DNA from: Bacteroidota bacterium
GTDB taxonomy: Bacteria > Bacteroidota > Bacteroidia > Bacteroidales > JAADJA01
Reading direction: 5' to 3'
DNA: 64,000 nt
Assembly: GCA_020444515.1 (NCBI GenBank)
Contig: JAHLKX010000003.1
Span: 124,001 to 188,000 of the forward strand
Part shown: piece by piece, positions 17,044 to 26,695 of the stretch
Layout: the number at the start of each line of letters is the position of its first letter
How positions within the stretch are numbered: position 1 is the first letter of the stretch
Notes under the pieces: generated by a model
The model's database searches: none
Seen by the model: only the letters and a program-made list of their open reading frames with translations
Told to the model about the DNA's origin: nothing
Position numbers and translations under genes: made by a program

Positions 17044-18846
17044 TTAACTTTTACTGGCCCTTTTTCGGTCATTTTCATCCAACAGAATTTTGCGCATCCG
17101 ATACGCTTTGGGTGTCACCTCAAGGTATTCATCCTCCTTGATGTATTCAAGTGCCTCTTCCAGGCTGAAACGAATGGGTGGTGCAATTCTCACCTTCTCA
17201 TCAGCACCGCTGGCCCGCATATTGGTGAGTTTTTTGGTTTTTGTCACTTTCACCGTCAAATCATCCTCTTTGTTATTTTCTCCTACCACCATACCGGTAT
17301 AAACATCCTCACCAGGTGCAACAAAAAATCGGCCCCGGTCCTGCAGTTTATCAAGGGCATAAGCTACTGCCATGCCGGATTCCATACTGATCAATGATCC
17401 ATTTTTACGGGTTGGCAATTCTCCTTTCCAGGGCATATATGCTTTGAATCGGTGCGCCATAATGGCCTCACCCTCGGTCGCTGTGAGGACTTTATTTCTC
17501 AAACCAATCAGGCCCCTTGCCGGGATATGGAATTCCAGGTTAACCCGATCGGATTTGGTTTCCACGTTTAAAAATTCTCCTTTCCTGGCAGTCACAAGTT
17601 CAATTACTTTACCACTCAGGTGCTCAGGAACATTCACCGTGAGCAATTCCACCGGTTCATGTTTTTTCCCATCAATTTCCTTCACGATCACCCGGGGTTG
17701 TCCCAACTGAAGCTCATATCCTTCGCGTCGCATGGTTTCAATCAAAATTGAAAGATGAAGAATACCCCTTCCATAAACAGTAAAAGCTTCGGCAGAATCA
17801 GTTTCTTCAACACGCATGGCCAGATTTTTTTCTGTTTCTCGTAAGAGCCTTTCTTTTAAATGTCGCGATGTCACAAATTGTCCCTCCTTACCAAAAAAAG
17901 GAGAGTTGTTGATGGTGAACATCATGCTCATGGTTGGTTCATCAATGGCTATGCTTTTGAGTCCTTCAGGGTTCTCGAAATCAGCAATGGTATCACCGAT
18001 ATCAAAACCGTCAATTCCCAGTACAGCAACGATTTCACCACTTGTTACCGGTGTTTTTTTCTTCTCTTTGCCCAACCCTTCGAATACATATAATTCTTTG
18101 ACTTTTGACTTTACAATCTTACCATCTTTTTTTACCATGGATACATTTTGGCCCCAGGTGATGGATCCCCGATGGATTCTGCCAACAGCAATCCTACCCA
18201 CATAAGATGAATAATCAATGGAAGATATTTGCAACTGAAGTGTTCCTTCTCGCTTTTTAACCGGTGGGATATGTTCCAGGATCATATCCAGCAAATAACT
18301 CACATCATGGGCAGGTTCCGACCAGTCAGGTCCCATCCAGCCGGCCTTGGCCGAACCAAAAACCGTGGGAAAATCGAGCTGATCTTCACTGGCATCCAGG
18401 TTAAACATCAGTTCCATAACGGCATCCTGTGCCCATATTGGGTCGCAGTTGGGCTTATCCACTTTGTTGATTACCACAATGGGTTTTAGATCAAGCTCAA
18501 CGGCTTTTTGAAGTACAAACCGGGTCTGAGGCATGGGCCCCTCAAAAGCATCAACGACCAATAACACGCCATCAGCCATGTTCAATACCCGCTCCACTTC
18601 CCCACCAAAATCTGCGTGCCCGGGAGTATCAATGATATTGATCTTGGAATCCTTATATCGAACAGAAACATTTTTTGAAAGTATGGTAATCCCGCGTTCT
18701 CTTTCAAGATCATTGCTGTCGAGTATCAGGTCGCCCATGTCCTGGTTATCCCTGAACAGGCTTACCTGGTGCAGGATACGGTCGACCAGTGTTGTTTTTC
18801 CATGATCGACGTGGGCGATGATGGCAATATTTCGTATTTCAGTCAT
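17044..18846 (-). CDS. typA: Ribosome-associated GTPase TypA/BipA
   Basis: A translational GTPase of the EF-G superfamily that assists 50S assembly and stress adaptation. From the chosen ATG it has 600 residues, the normal length. The G1 motif AHVDHGKTT starts near residue 9, followed by RERGITI (G2), DTPGHADFGGEVERVL (G3) and NKVDKP (G4). The elongation-factor domains and a TypA-specific C-terminal domain follow, with GRGILHLSILIETMRREG near residue 380. A longer frame starting at 18891 adds 15 residues that are absent from the family and overlap the predicted promoter, so the ATG at 18846 is preferred. Confidence 0.97.
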   Translation of the reverse strand: MTEIRNIAIIAHVDHGKTTLVDRILHQVSLFRDNQDMGDLILDSNDLERERGITILSKNVSVRYKDSKINIIDTPGHADFGGEVERVLNMADGVLLVVDAFEGPMPQTRFVLQKAVELDLKPIVVINKVDKPNCDPIWAQDAVMELMFNLDASEDQLDFPTVFGSAKAGWMGPDWSEPAHDVSYLLDMILEHIPPVKKREGTLQLQISSIDYSSYVGRIAVGRIHRGSITWGQNVSMVKKDGKIVKSKVKELYVFEGLGKEKKKTPVTSGEIVAVLGIDGFDIGDTIADFENPEGLKSIAIDEPTMSMMFTINNSPFFGKEGQFVTSRHLKERLLRETEKNLAMRVEETDSAEAFTVYGRGILHLSILIETMRREGYELQLGQPRVIVKEIDGKKHEPVELLTVNVPEHLSGKVIELVTARKGEFLNVETKSDRVNLEFHIPARGLIGLRNKVLTATEGEAIMAHRFKAYMPWKGELPTRKNGSLISMESGMAVAYALDKLQDRGRFFVAPGEDVYTGMVVGENNKEDDLTVKVTKTKKLTNMRASGADEKVRIAPPIRFSLEEALEYIKEDEYLEVTPKAYRMRKILLDENDRKRASKS

Positions 18847-18870
18847 AAAAGTCGTTTCAAAAATGGGCGC

Positions 18871-18878
18871 AAAGGTAC
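18871..18878 (-). promoter_or_regulatory. Predicted -7 element of typA
   Basis: The minus strand reads TACCTTTG (TAnnTTTG), 24 bases before the ATG at 18846. It rules against the upstream start. Confidence 0.55.
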
Positions 18879-18965
18879 GGCAAAGAATCAAGTGAATTAC
18901 AAAAAGGTATAATTGACTGAAAGGCTAAAATACTTTTCAGGTATGAAATAATGGTTCGAAAAAGA

Positions 18966-18993
18966 AAAGGCACAGCCAGGAAGCTGTGCCTTT
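18966..18993 (-). terminator. Terminator of the ccsBA gene
   Basis: AAAGGCACAGC (18966-18976) pairs perfectly with GCTGTGCCTTT (18983-18993) around a 6-base loop. On the minus strand it is followed by a T-rich stretch. Confidence 0.8.
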
Positions 18994-19009
18994 AAATCTT
19001 GTTTCAAAA

Positions 19010-22000
19010 TTATTTGGATTGTAAACTGCGGTGCTTCCGATCAATAAAGTAAGCCAAACTGCTTAAGATAGCTACAATGACCAATGAATAGTATACAAAA
19101 GTCGGAACCGGGACAGGATCACCGGCAGCATAGCTATGGAGTCCCGACAGGTAATAATTCACACCAAAATATGTCATCAAAACGGAACTGTAGGCTATGA
19201 GTCCAGCAAAACTCAATGCGAAATTACCTCTGAAACCAGGAATAAACCGCATGTGAACGATGAATGAATAAACAAGCACAGTTACGAGTGCCCAGGTTTC
19301 TTTCGGGTCCCAGCCCCAATATCGGCCCCACGACTCATTGGCCCAAACACCGCCCAGGAATGTCCCGATCGTCAGCATAAATAACCCTATGATCATGGTC
19401 ATCTCCAGAATATAAGAAAGTTCGGTGATGGTCGCATCCAATCGTTTAACATTGCTACGAGTTTTCATGATCATCAGCAACAGGTTGAATAGACCCAGAA
19501 GTGAAGCCAGGGCCAAAAATCCATAACTTGCTGTGATGATGGCAACGTGTATGATCAGCCAGTACGATTTCAGAACGGGAACCAGGGTAGTGATCTCCGG
19601 GTCCATCCAACTCATGCCGGCCACTGTCAGAATCAGGGACGAAAGCATGGCTGTTACCGAGAGGGTAACTTCTGATCGGCGGACAAAAATGATTCCGGCC
19701 AAACTGGTAGCCCATGCAATGTAGATCAACGATTCATAACCATTACTCCAGGGCGCATGACCTGATATGTTCCAACGCAGAATAAGGCCGGCTGTGTGCA
19801 TCAAAAATAGCAATACAACAATAACAGAGGCTATTCTGATGACAAGCCTCAGGTTGATCTTTGGTTTCAGAATATTGATAAAATGCAGGATCAATAAAAC
19901 AAAGCCCACATAAAGATAATAGTGTGCCAGTCGCTTAAAAATATTCACCTCATTATAAAAAATCTCTACGTTGATCTTCGCTTCCGAGGGCATGACTTCC
20001 GAACCATATTTTTCCTGGAAATCCCGTATATAGTTAAAATGTTCATTGGCTCCCTGCCAGTTACCACTTTGAACAGCATTGGCAATTTCGTTGAAATACA
20101 TACCCAGAATTCCCTTTACGAAAAGGGCTTCATCGGCATTTGAAAATTTTTCCGACTCCGCTGAAGTAACCCATTTGTGATTGGGGTCATTGGGAAGCGG
20201 GAAAGCACGCAGAAAAGTTCCGGTATAAACCAGGTAAAATATGTTAACCCGTTCGTCAACTTTCATAATTTCTTTATCGAACTTGCTCTGCATGGCTGGT
20301 TTTTTAGCATATGCCCGTTCCACGTATTCACCGATCTTATACCCTCCCCCACTGTGAACATCTACAATTTGTCGGAAGGTGGCCAGTTTCCCATCAACAC
20401 CCAGCAGTTCTGCAACTTCCGGATGACCAATTTTAATGATTGGAACATTCTCCCAGTATTCCGGATAGACCATGATTCCCAGAAAAACCTGTTCCGGATT
20501 TTGTCCATGGAAAGAGGTCTTGCGTGCCAGTTTTCGCAACACTTCCGATGCAAGTGTATTTACTGGTTTGATGCGTCCGTCCTGATCCTGAACCAGCAAT
20601 CTGCCAAATTCGGCCGCATGTTTTTTATCAATCACCGGAATCTGTTCCGGAGAATACTGAGCCTGTGCACCATTTGAAAGTGAACTGGCAATTAAAATTC
20701 CGATTACTAAAAATGCTGAAACAGTTGTCTTTCTGCTTTCCCTTAATTTGGAAGATAGCTTGATCAGGGATTTAAACCTGCTACCAGGTACAAAAATGGC
20801 GGCAATCATCCCCAGGGTCATCAGTAAATAACCGATATAGGTTACGATGGTACCAGCCGCATCATGATTGACCGATAAAATGGTACCGCCCTCATCCCGG
20901 TCATAAGATGACTGAAAAAAACGGTATCCGCGATAATTGAGAATGTGATTCATATAAATACGATAAGGCATTTCCACGCCGCGCTCCTGGTCATAAACCA
21001 CCACATCACTGGCATAGGAAGATGGACTGTTTGAACCGGGATACCGCTCCAGTTCAAAGTCGATCAACTTAATAGAAAAGGGCAATTGTATCGTTTTCGA
21101 TCCATATCTCATGGCGATTTTTATACCTCCCACTTCGGTTTCAGCCAAATCTCCGGTATAACCTTTTCCACCGAAAACAGGCATTTCCTGGGTTTCACCG
21201 TTCACGGTGATTCTTGCCAGTAAAGCATCCATGGCACTCATCCCGTTTTTTCCATCGGTACTCACCAACTGGCGCCTTGCACTTTCATAATAGGCTTTCA
21301 TGACAATACTCAGATCTTCAACCTTATACAAATTCATGGGTTGAAATGGGTAGGTACTATCAGCAGAAAGGGTTTGCGTGGTTCCAGCCATCATGTTTAC
21401 ATGAGATACAGTATCAGAATATTGGAAATAAAGGGCTCCATCCTGCTCAACAAAACGCATCCCCTGTCCCGTAAAGTCATCGCCATATTGAAAACTCACA
21501 CCACCCATCTGTTTGACTTGACCGGGGCGCAAATACATATTTTGCCGTCCGGAATTCCCGGATGAAATTACCAGCCATATCAAAGGTTCCCCGCCGGGTC
21601 CTTCCTCAAAAGTCTCAGCTGCATTGGTATAATAATCAATAATTTTTACGCTTACCTTCTCTCCTCCAACATGAAGGGAGTTTTTCACCCCTTTGGCAGA
21701 TACCGGTGAAGCCAACACTTCATCTTCCACATAGGATTGCATGGTACCATCATCAGCCCAAATGCGGATGTAGGTTTCATCGGAAATAAATTCGCTTGAC
21801 GCCTTCCCTTCCCGGATGCTCATCATTCCTTCGTATCCCACAAACCGGGTAAGTGCCGCACCAACAAAAATAACGAGGAAGGCAACATGAAACAAGAACA
21901 CAGGCCATTTGTGTTTGAGATACATCTTGTTTTTGAAAATACTGCCTGTCATATTAACTGCCAGCAGGGTCAGCATAACCTCAAACCAGGTAGCATTGTA

Positions 22001-22132
22001 TACTTTTGCTTTGGCGGTAATGGTTCCAAAATCATTTTCAATAAATGTAGCAAAGCCGATGGCGATGGCAAACATCATCAGGAGGATGCCTGTTAGTTCC
22101 ATCGAAAAGAGCATATTTTTTATTTTCTTCAT
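19010..22132 (-). CDS. Fused cytochrome c biogenesis protein CcsB-CcsA (ResB-ResC)
   Basis: A 1040-residue membrane protein of the System II pathway that moves haem across the inner membrane and attaches it to CxxCH motifs. The N-terminal CcsB/ResB part has several membrane helices (residues about 10-100) and a large periplasmic domain to about 430. A second hydrophobic pair (about 440-500) is followed by an added periplasmic segment of about 240 residues. The CcsA part begins near 745 and has about eight helices, the WWD haem-handling motif WGRYWGWDPKETWA (near 950), and periplasmic histidine candidates in GHAPWSNGYES and SGLHSYAAG. The single-chain form is known in Bacteroidota and Epsilonproteobacteria. 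The octahaem cytochrome operon at 26.7-30.8 kb is an obvious client. Confidence 0.93.
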   Translation of the reverse strand: MKKIKNMLFSMELTGILLMMFAIAIGFATFIENDFGTITAKAKVYNATWFEVMLTLLAVNMTGSIFKNKMYLKHKWPVFLFHVAFLVIFVGAALTRFVGYEGMMSIREGKASSEFISDETYIRIWADDGTMQSYVEDEVLASPVSAKGVKNSLHVGGEKVSVKIIDYYTNAAETFEEGPGGEPLIWLVISSGNSGRQNMYLRPGQVKQMGGVSFQYGDDFTGQGMRFVEQDGALYFQYSDTVSHVNMMAGTTQTLSADSTYPFQPMNLYKVEDLSIVMKAYYESARRQLVSTDGKNGMSAMDALLARITVNGETQEMPVFGGKGYTGDLAETEVGGIKIAMRYGSKTIQLPFSIKLIDFELERYPGSNSPSSYASDVVVYDQERGVEMPYRIYMNHILNYRGYRFFQSSYDRDEGGTILSVNHDAAGTIVTYIGYLLMTLGMIAAIFVPGSRFKSLIKLSSKLRESRKTTVSAFLVIGILIASSLSNGAQAQYSPEQIPVIDKKHAAEFGRLLVQDQDGRIKPVNTLASEVLRKLARKTSFHGQNPEQVFLGIMVYPEYWENVPIIKIGHPEVAELLGVDGKLATFRQIVDVHSGGGYKIGEYVERAYAKKPAMQSKFDKEIMKVDERVNIFYLVYTGTFLRAFPLPNDPNHKWVTSAESEKFSNADEALFVKGILGMYFNEIANAVQSGNWQGANEHFNYIRDFQEKYGSEVMPSEAKINVEIFYNEVNIFKRLAHYYLYVGFVLLILHFINILKPKINLRLVIRIASVIVVLLFLMHTAGLILRWNISGHAPWSNGYESLIYIAWATSLAGIIFVRRSEVTLSVTAMLSSLILTVAGMSWMDPEITTLVPVLKSYWLIIHVAIITASYGFLALASLLGLFNLLLMIMKTRSNVKRLDATITELSYILEMTMIIGLFMLTIGTFLGGVWANESWGRYWGWDPKETWALVTVLVYSFIVHMRFIPGFRGNFALSFAGLIAYSSVLMTYFGVNYYLSGLHSYAAGDPVPVPTFVYYSLVIVAILSSLAYFIDRKHRSLQSK

Positions 22133-22157
22133 AAAACAGTTTAATTATAGTCAGGGA

Positions 22158-22165
22158 CAAAAATA
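22158..22165 (-). promoter_or_regulatory. Predicted -7 element of ccsBA
   Basis: The minus strand reads TATTTTTG, 25 bases before the ATG at 22132. The rest of the 281-base divergent spacer is AT-rich and shows no gene. Confidence 0.5.
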
Positions 22166-22413
22166 TGATATATAACTATATATATTTAAAATTATTAGTG
22201 TAAAATCAAATAGAAATTTGATTTCATCTAAATATCAGAATGATAAATTAAACGCTATCAAAATTTTAACATTTTTAACAATCGGGAAAACTTTTACCAG
22301 AATTAGTTGTTGGTATAGATGAATATTATAGTTGTTTTATATATTAAAATATTTAGTAATAAGCATTTAACCGCTGAACCTAATTTCACTCAGATATTAA
22401 ATTATCAAGTCAC

Positions 22414-23451
22414 ATGAAAACATATTTTTTATTAGCAATTATCATATTCTTCATCACCTATTCAGCAAAAACGCAAACAGACTCCCTGGTATTTTACAAT
22501 GGTAATTACGTTGTGGGTGAGGTTAAAAACATGACCAGGGGGACATTAACGATGGAAACCGATTACAGTGATTCCGATTTTAAAATTGAATGGGAGAAGA
22601 TTAAGGAAATATACACAGTCACTTATTTTTTAATTACCACTTCAGATGGGGGTCGGTACAACGGCCATGTCAATACAATAAAACCAGGCACAATCATGAT
22701 CATTACAGATGATGGTAAACAAATAGAAGCACTTCATGATGAAATTGTTTGGTTAGATGATGTAGATAAAGGTTTCTGGAGTCAATTGTATGCCTCCATT
22801 GATGTTGGTCTTGATGTAACCAAAGCAAATAACTTCAGGCAGTTGTCGACCCGTGCTACACTTGGATACCTTGCTAAACGATGGAAGCTCAATGGTTACT
22901 ATAATACTTTGTTTTCAAAACAGGATGAAGTACCTGATATCAACAGGACAGATGGTGGTGTGGGGTTCAATTATTTCCTTCCAGGAGACTGGTATCCTTT
23001 AGCCTCTGTTGACTTTCTTTCGAATACCGAACAAAAACTTGATCTACGAACGACAGGAAAGGCAGGTTTTGGAAAATATGTGATTCATACAAACTATACT
23101 TATTGGGGTTTTTCTTTGGGAGCCAACTACAACTATGAACGATATTTTCCAACCAATGATACAATTCCTCCAACACCAGATCGACAAAGTTGGGAAGGAT
23201 TCCTGAGTACCGAATTAAATATGTTCGATATCGGGGATTTGAGTTTGCTCACTAAATTAACGGCTTATCCCAGCTTTACTGAAGCAGGCAGATGGCGTTC
23301 CGACTTTAATTTTGATACCCGATATGAAATGCCTTTTGATGATGACTTTTATATTAAACTTGGAATCACAGTAAACTACGATAACCAACCTACCAAAGGC
23401 GGCTCAGAAACCGACTATGTATTGCATACCGGATTTGGTTGGGAATGGTAA
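22414..23451 (+). CDS. DUF481-type outer-membrane protein
   Basis: A 345-residue exported protein with a signal peptide (cleavage after about residue 20, SAKTQ). The first mature part (residues 22-115) contains beta-rich repeats such as VVGEVKNMTRGTLTME and YNGHVNTIKPGTIMI, typical of the domain preceding DUF481. The rest (about 120-345) has alternating aromatic beta strands and ends in GFGWEW, a terminal aromatic as in outer-membrane barrels. It precedes the sulfatase gene by about 30 bases and is likely co-transcribed with it. Transport activity is unproven. Confidence 0.8.
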   Translation: MKTYFLLAIIIFFITYSAKTQTDSLVFYNGNYVVGEVKNMTRGTLTMETDYSDSDFKIEWEKIKEIYTVTYFLITTSDGGRYNGHVNTIKPGTIMIITDDGKQIEALHDEIVWLDDVDKGFWSQLYASIDVGLDVTKANNFRQLSTRATLGYLAKRWKLNGYYNTLFSKQDEVPDINRTDGGVGFNYFLPGDWYPLASVDFLSNTEQKLDLRTTGKAGFGKYVIHTNYTYWGFSLGANYNYERYFPTNDTIPPTPDRQSWEGFLSTELNMFDIGDLSLLTKLTAYPSFTEAGRWRSDFNFDTRYEMPFDDDFYIKLGITVNYDNQPTKGGSETDYVLHTGFGWEW

Positions 23452-23482
23452 TATTTTTTAATAAATTAATATTCAAAATTAC

Positions 23483-25057
23483 ATGAGAAATTTTAAGAAC
23501 ATTTTTACAGCGATTGTGGTGATTTTTTTCCTTGGATTATTGTCAGGGAATATTTCAGCACAAGAGAAACCTACCTCATTGGCAGACAAGCCCAACATCC
23601 TTGTCATCTGGGGTGATGATATTGGACAATCCAACATCAGTGCCTATACGATGGGCCTGGTAGGATACCACACACCCAACATTGATCGCATTGCCGACGA
23701 AGGAATGATCTTTACCGATTATTATTCGGAACAGAGTTGTACAGCCGGCAGATCCTCTTTTATTCTTGGTCAAAGTGTATTTCGGACCGGCCTAAGCAAA
23801 GTAGGATTACCGGGTGCCAAAGAGGGCATTTCAGAAGAAGATCCTACCATTGCGGAACTTTTAAAACCCCTTGGTTATCGGACCGGCCAATTCGGAAAAA
23901 ATCATTTGGGTGATCGCGATGAGCACCTGCCAACAAACCATGGTTTTGATGAATTTTATGGTAATCTTTACCATTTGAATGCTGAAGAAGAACCCGAACT
24001 ACTTGATTACCCGGACCCTGAAGAGTATCCCAATTTCCGGGAGAAGTATGGACCCCGAGGTGTGATTCATTCTTATTCGGATGGCAGAATTGAAGACACC
24101 GGACCATTAACCAAAAAGAGAATGGAAACCATCGATGATGAATCCATAGAAGCAGCCAAAAAGTTTATTCGCGAAGCCGTTGATTCAGGTGAGCCTTTTT
24201 TCGTTTGGTGGAACGGAACCCGTATGCATTTTCGGACACACGTAAAAGAAGAGTTAAGGGGAATTTCCGGGCAGGATGAATATGCGGATGGTATGGTAGA
24301 ACATGATATGCATGTTGGGCAGCTATTGGATCTTTTGGATGAACTCGGGATTGCGGATAATACATTTGTTCAATATGGAACCGATAATGGACCCCATAAG
24401 AACTCATGGCCTGATGCAGCGGTGAGCCCTTTCAGGGGAGAAAAAAACACCAACTGGGAAGGAGGATGGAGAACACCCGCTATGGTGCGCTGGCCAAATC
24501 ATATAGAAGCCGGTACGATTTGTAATGAAATTGTTTCGGGCATGGACTGGATGCCAACTTTCCTGGCAGCAGCAGGCGATGATAATATTAAAGAAAAATT
24601 GCTGGATGGTTACACGGTAAATGGTAAAACCTTTAAAGTTCATTTAGACGGTTATAATATACTACCCATGCTTAAAGGTGAAACTAAAGAAAGTCCGCGT
24701 CGCGAAATCTTTTACTTTTCAGATGATGGCGACCTGACAGCACTTAGATATGACGATTGGAAACTGATCTTTATGGAGCAACGCGCAACAGGCACCCTGC
24801 AAGTTTGGTCCGAACCTTTTATACCACTGCGTATACCACTAATTTTCAATCTGAAAAGAGATCCTTATGAATTTGCCAATATTACATCGAATACTTATTA
24901 CGATTGGGTCTTAGACCATGCTTTTCTTTTGGTTCCCGCCCAGGATATTGTAGGACAGTTTTTAATGACATTCCAGGATTATCCTCCCAGGATGGAAGCC
25001 GCCAGTTTCAGTCTTGACAAAGTAATGGAAAAGCTTCAAACGAGTGGAGCTCGTTAA
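23483..25057 (+). CDS. Exported sulfatase (arylsulfatase-like)
   Basis: A 524-residue sulfatase that would hydrolyse sulfate esters. The signal peptide ends near residue 26 (NISAQ). The metal-binding start is VIWGDD (Asp45, Asp46). The active-site core is SCTAGRSSF with Cys86, the C-x-A-x-R variant of the C-x-P/A-x-R motif whose cysteine is converted to formylglycine. Further expected residues are GKNHLGD (near 139), ending in a conserved His, and QYGTDNGPHKNSWPD (near 297). No formylglycine-generating enzyme or anaerobic maturase is encoded in the window, so maturation must come from elsewhere. It lies between the DUF481 barrel gene and a Spy-like gene. The substrate class cannot be told. 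Confidence 0.93.
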   Translation: MRNFKNIFTAIVVIFFLGLLSGNISAQEKPTSLADKPNILVIWGDDIGQSNISAYTMGLVGYHTPNIDRIADEGMIFTDYYSEQSCTAGRSSFILGQSVFRTGLSKVGLPGAKEGISEEDPTIAELLKPLGYRTGQFGKNHLGDRDEHLPTNHGFDEFYGNLYHLNAEEEPELLDYPDPEEYPNFREKYGPRGVIHSYSDGRIEDTGPLTKKRMETIDDESIEAAKKFIREAVDSGEPFFVWWNGTRMHFRTHVKEELRGISGQDEYADGMVEHDMHVGQLLDLLDELGIADNTFVQYGTDNGPHKNSWPDAAVSPFRGEKNTNWEGGWRTPAMVRWPNHIEAGTICNEIVSGMDWMPTFLAAAGDDNIKEKLLDGYTVNGKTFKVHLDGYNILPMLKGETKESPRREIFYFSDDGDLTALRYDDWKLIFMEQRATGTLQVWSEPFIPLRIPLIFNLKRDPYEFANITSNTYYDWVLDHAFLLVPAQDIVGQFLMTFQDYPPRMEAASFSLDKVMEKLQTSGAR

Positions 25058-25113
25058 TTTACACTGGTATTAACTATTTAATAATTCGAACCAATACAAA
25101 ACAAAATAATAAT

Positions 25114-25605
25114 ATGAAAAAATCAATTATTGCAGTGCTACTGCTTTTTGCCGGCACCATGGTGATGTCGCAAACCACTGATGACTATCTCGAGATCATG
25201 AGGAGTGTCTTGAAAACCGAGAAAAAAGCTGCCATTGCAGAAGTGATGGCATTCAATGATCAGGAAGCTGAAGTTTTCTGGCCATTGTACAATGAATTCA
25301 ACGAAAAGATGTACACCATTCAGAGCAAACGTGTTAAAATCATCAAAGACTATGCTGCCAATTACAGCAATATGACAGATGAAAAAGCGGATGAATTATG
25401 GACTGCTGCGCTGAACTTTAAACAGGAATCATTGAACCTGACCAAACAGTATTATAAAAAGTTCAAAAAGATTCTACCTGCTTCAAAAGCAGCAAAATAT
25501 TTCCAGGCTGAGAACAAAATTGCGACAATGATTGATTATGAGCTGGCCGCTGAGATACCAATGATTGAAACTGAGCAACATAGGGATCATGAAATTATTT
25601 ATTAA
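25114..25605 (+). CDS. Small exported helical protein, Spy/CpxP-like
   Basis: A 163-residue protein with a signal peptide (MKK plus hydrophobic core, cleavage near MVMSQ, residue 20). The mature part is almost entirely charged, amphipathic helix, including FWPLYNEFNEKMYTIQSKRVK and LTKQYYKKFKKILPASKAAKYFQAENK. Size, location and helical character resemble periplasmic Spy/CpxP-type chaperones, although a clear LTxxQ motif is missing. It lies 56 bases after the sulfatase gene, and its 3' end overlaps the start of the HAD lipoprotein gene. Confidence 0.6.
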   Translation: MKKSIIAVLLLFAGTMVMSQTTDDYLEIMRSVLKTEKKAAIAEVMAFNDQEAEVFWPLYNEFNEKMYTIQSKRVKIIKDYAANYSNMTDEKADELWTAALNFKQESLNLTKQYYKKFKKILPASKAAKYFQAENKIATMIDYELAAEIPMIETEQHRDHEIIY

Positions 25606-26626
25606 TAATAGCATATTCAACAATCCGGTGAAAATCATCGGATTGTTGTTTTTTTACGCCACTATTTCTTGTTCTTCTCCTGAACCTGATCAGCAAGTAA
25701 ATACTCCTCAGCAAGACCCCCTCCCCTCCTGGAATGAGGGAGTGACAAAAAATGCAATCATCGATTTTGTTGTCAGTACAACAGATCCCAACAGCAAATC
25801 TTTTATACCTGAAAACAAAAGAATTGTAGTTTTCGACAACGACGGAACTTTGTGGAGCGAACAGCCCTTGTATTTTCAGTTCTTATTTGTGATCGACAGA
25901 ATTAAAAAAATGGCACCCGAACATCCTGAATGGAGAGAAAAACAACCATTTAAAGCTGTGCTTGAGGATGATTTGGAAACAGTTAAAAAATCAGGTGTGC
26001 CGGGTCTTTTAACACTAACCATGGCTTCGCATTCCGGTATGACAACCGATGAATTCAAACAGATAGTCAATGATTGGATCAACACAGCCAAACACCCAAA
26101 AACCGGAAAATTATATAAAGAGATGGTTTATCAGCCCATGCTTGAAGTATTGGAATACCTTCGAGCCAATGGATATAAAACTTTCATCGTCTCCGGAGGA
26201 GGTATCGATTTTATGCGGCCATGGACTGAAGAGGTGTATGGCATTCCACCAGAGCAGGTCATAGGAAGTTCAGGAAAATACGAATTCAGGATGAGCAACC
26301 ATAATCCTGAGATTGTTAAACTTCCTGAAATTGATTTCATCGACGACAAAGAAGGAAAACCAATCGGTATTCAAAAATTCATCGGCAGAAAACCGGTGGC
26401 AGCCTTTGGCAACTCCGATGGCGATCTGCAAATGTTGCAATGGACAGCTTCCGGAGAAGGTAAACGGCTGATGGTTTACATTCATCACACGGACGCTGAG
26501 CGCGAATGGGCTTATGATCGTGATTCACACATCGGTCATTTAGACAAAGGACTGGATGAAGCTCAGGAAAAGGGATGGATTATTGTGGATATGAAAAACG
26601 ATTGGAATCGGATTTATCCGCAATAA
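25589..26626 (+). CDS. HAD-superfamily phosphatase-like lipoprotein
   Basis: A 345-residue protein with a lipoprotein-like signal (hydrophobic stretch then ATISC, cysteine near residue 28). The HAD motifs are complete: FDNDGTLW (DxDGT nucleophile, near residue 85), FIVSGGG (motif II, near 200), a lysine in the following region, and FGNSDGDLQML (motif III, near 272). This fits class-IB phosphoserine phosphatase-like enzymes, here acting outside the cytoplasm. An earlier ATG at 25565 gives eight more residues, but the later one places the signal peptide normally. Either start overlaps the preceding gene, which implies coupling. It is followed by a strong hairpin. Confidence 0.8.
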   Translation: MKLFINNSIFNNPVKIIGLLFFYATISCSSPEPDQQVNTPQQDPLPSWNEGVTKNAIIDFVVSTTDPNSKSFIPENKRIVVFDNDGTLWSEQPLYFQFLFVIDRIKKMAPEHPEWREKQPFKAVLEDDLETVKKSGVPGLLTLTMASHSGMTTDEFKQIVNDWINTAKHPKTGKLYKEMVYQPMLEVLEYLRANGYKTFIVSGGGIDFMRPWTEEVYGIPPEQVIGSSGKYEFRMSNHNPEIVKLPEIDFIDDKEGKPIGIQKFIGRKPVAAFGNSDGDLQMLQWTASGEGKRLMVYIHHTDAEREWAYDRDSHIGHLDKGLDEAQEKGWIIVDMKNDWNRIYPQ

Positions 26627-26651
26627 GTCTGATAAACTTTATTATTTTAGC

Positions 26652-26694
26652 ACCTCAAAGGCACATCTATAAAACTGTACCTTTGAGGTTTTTT
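26652..26694 (+). terminator. Hairpin terminator abutting the cytochrome b start
   Basis: ACCTCAAAGG (26652-26661) pairs perfectly with CCTTTGAGGT (26680-26689) over an 18-base loop, and is followed by T to 26694. The cytochrome b ATG is at 26696. The 3' arm also contains TACCTTTG (26678-26685), which matches TAnnTTTG. Confidence 0.75.
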
Positions 26695-26695
26695 A

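Noticed and set aside
18847-18891. 15-residue N-terminal extension of TypA
   Set aside because: Absent from the family and overlapping the predicted promoter at 18871-18878.
20177-20677. 166-codon frame opposite ccsBA
   Set aside because: Shadow of the CcsB-CcsA frame; no domain or start context.
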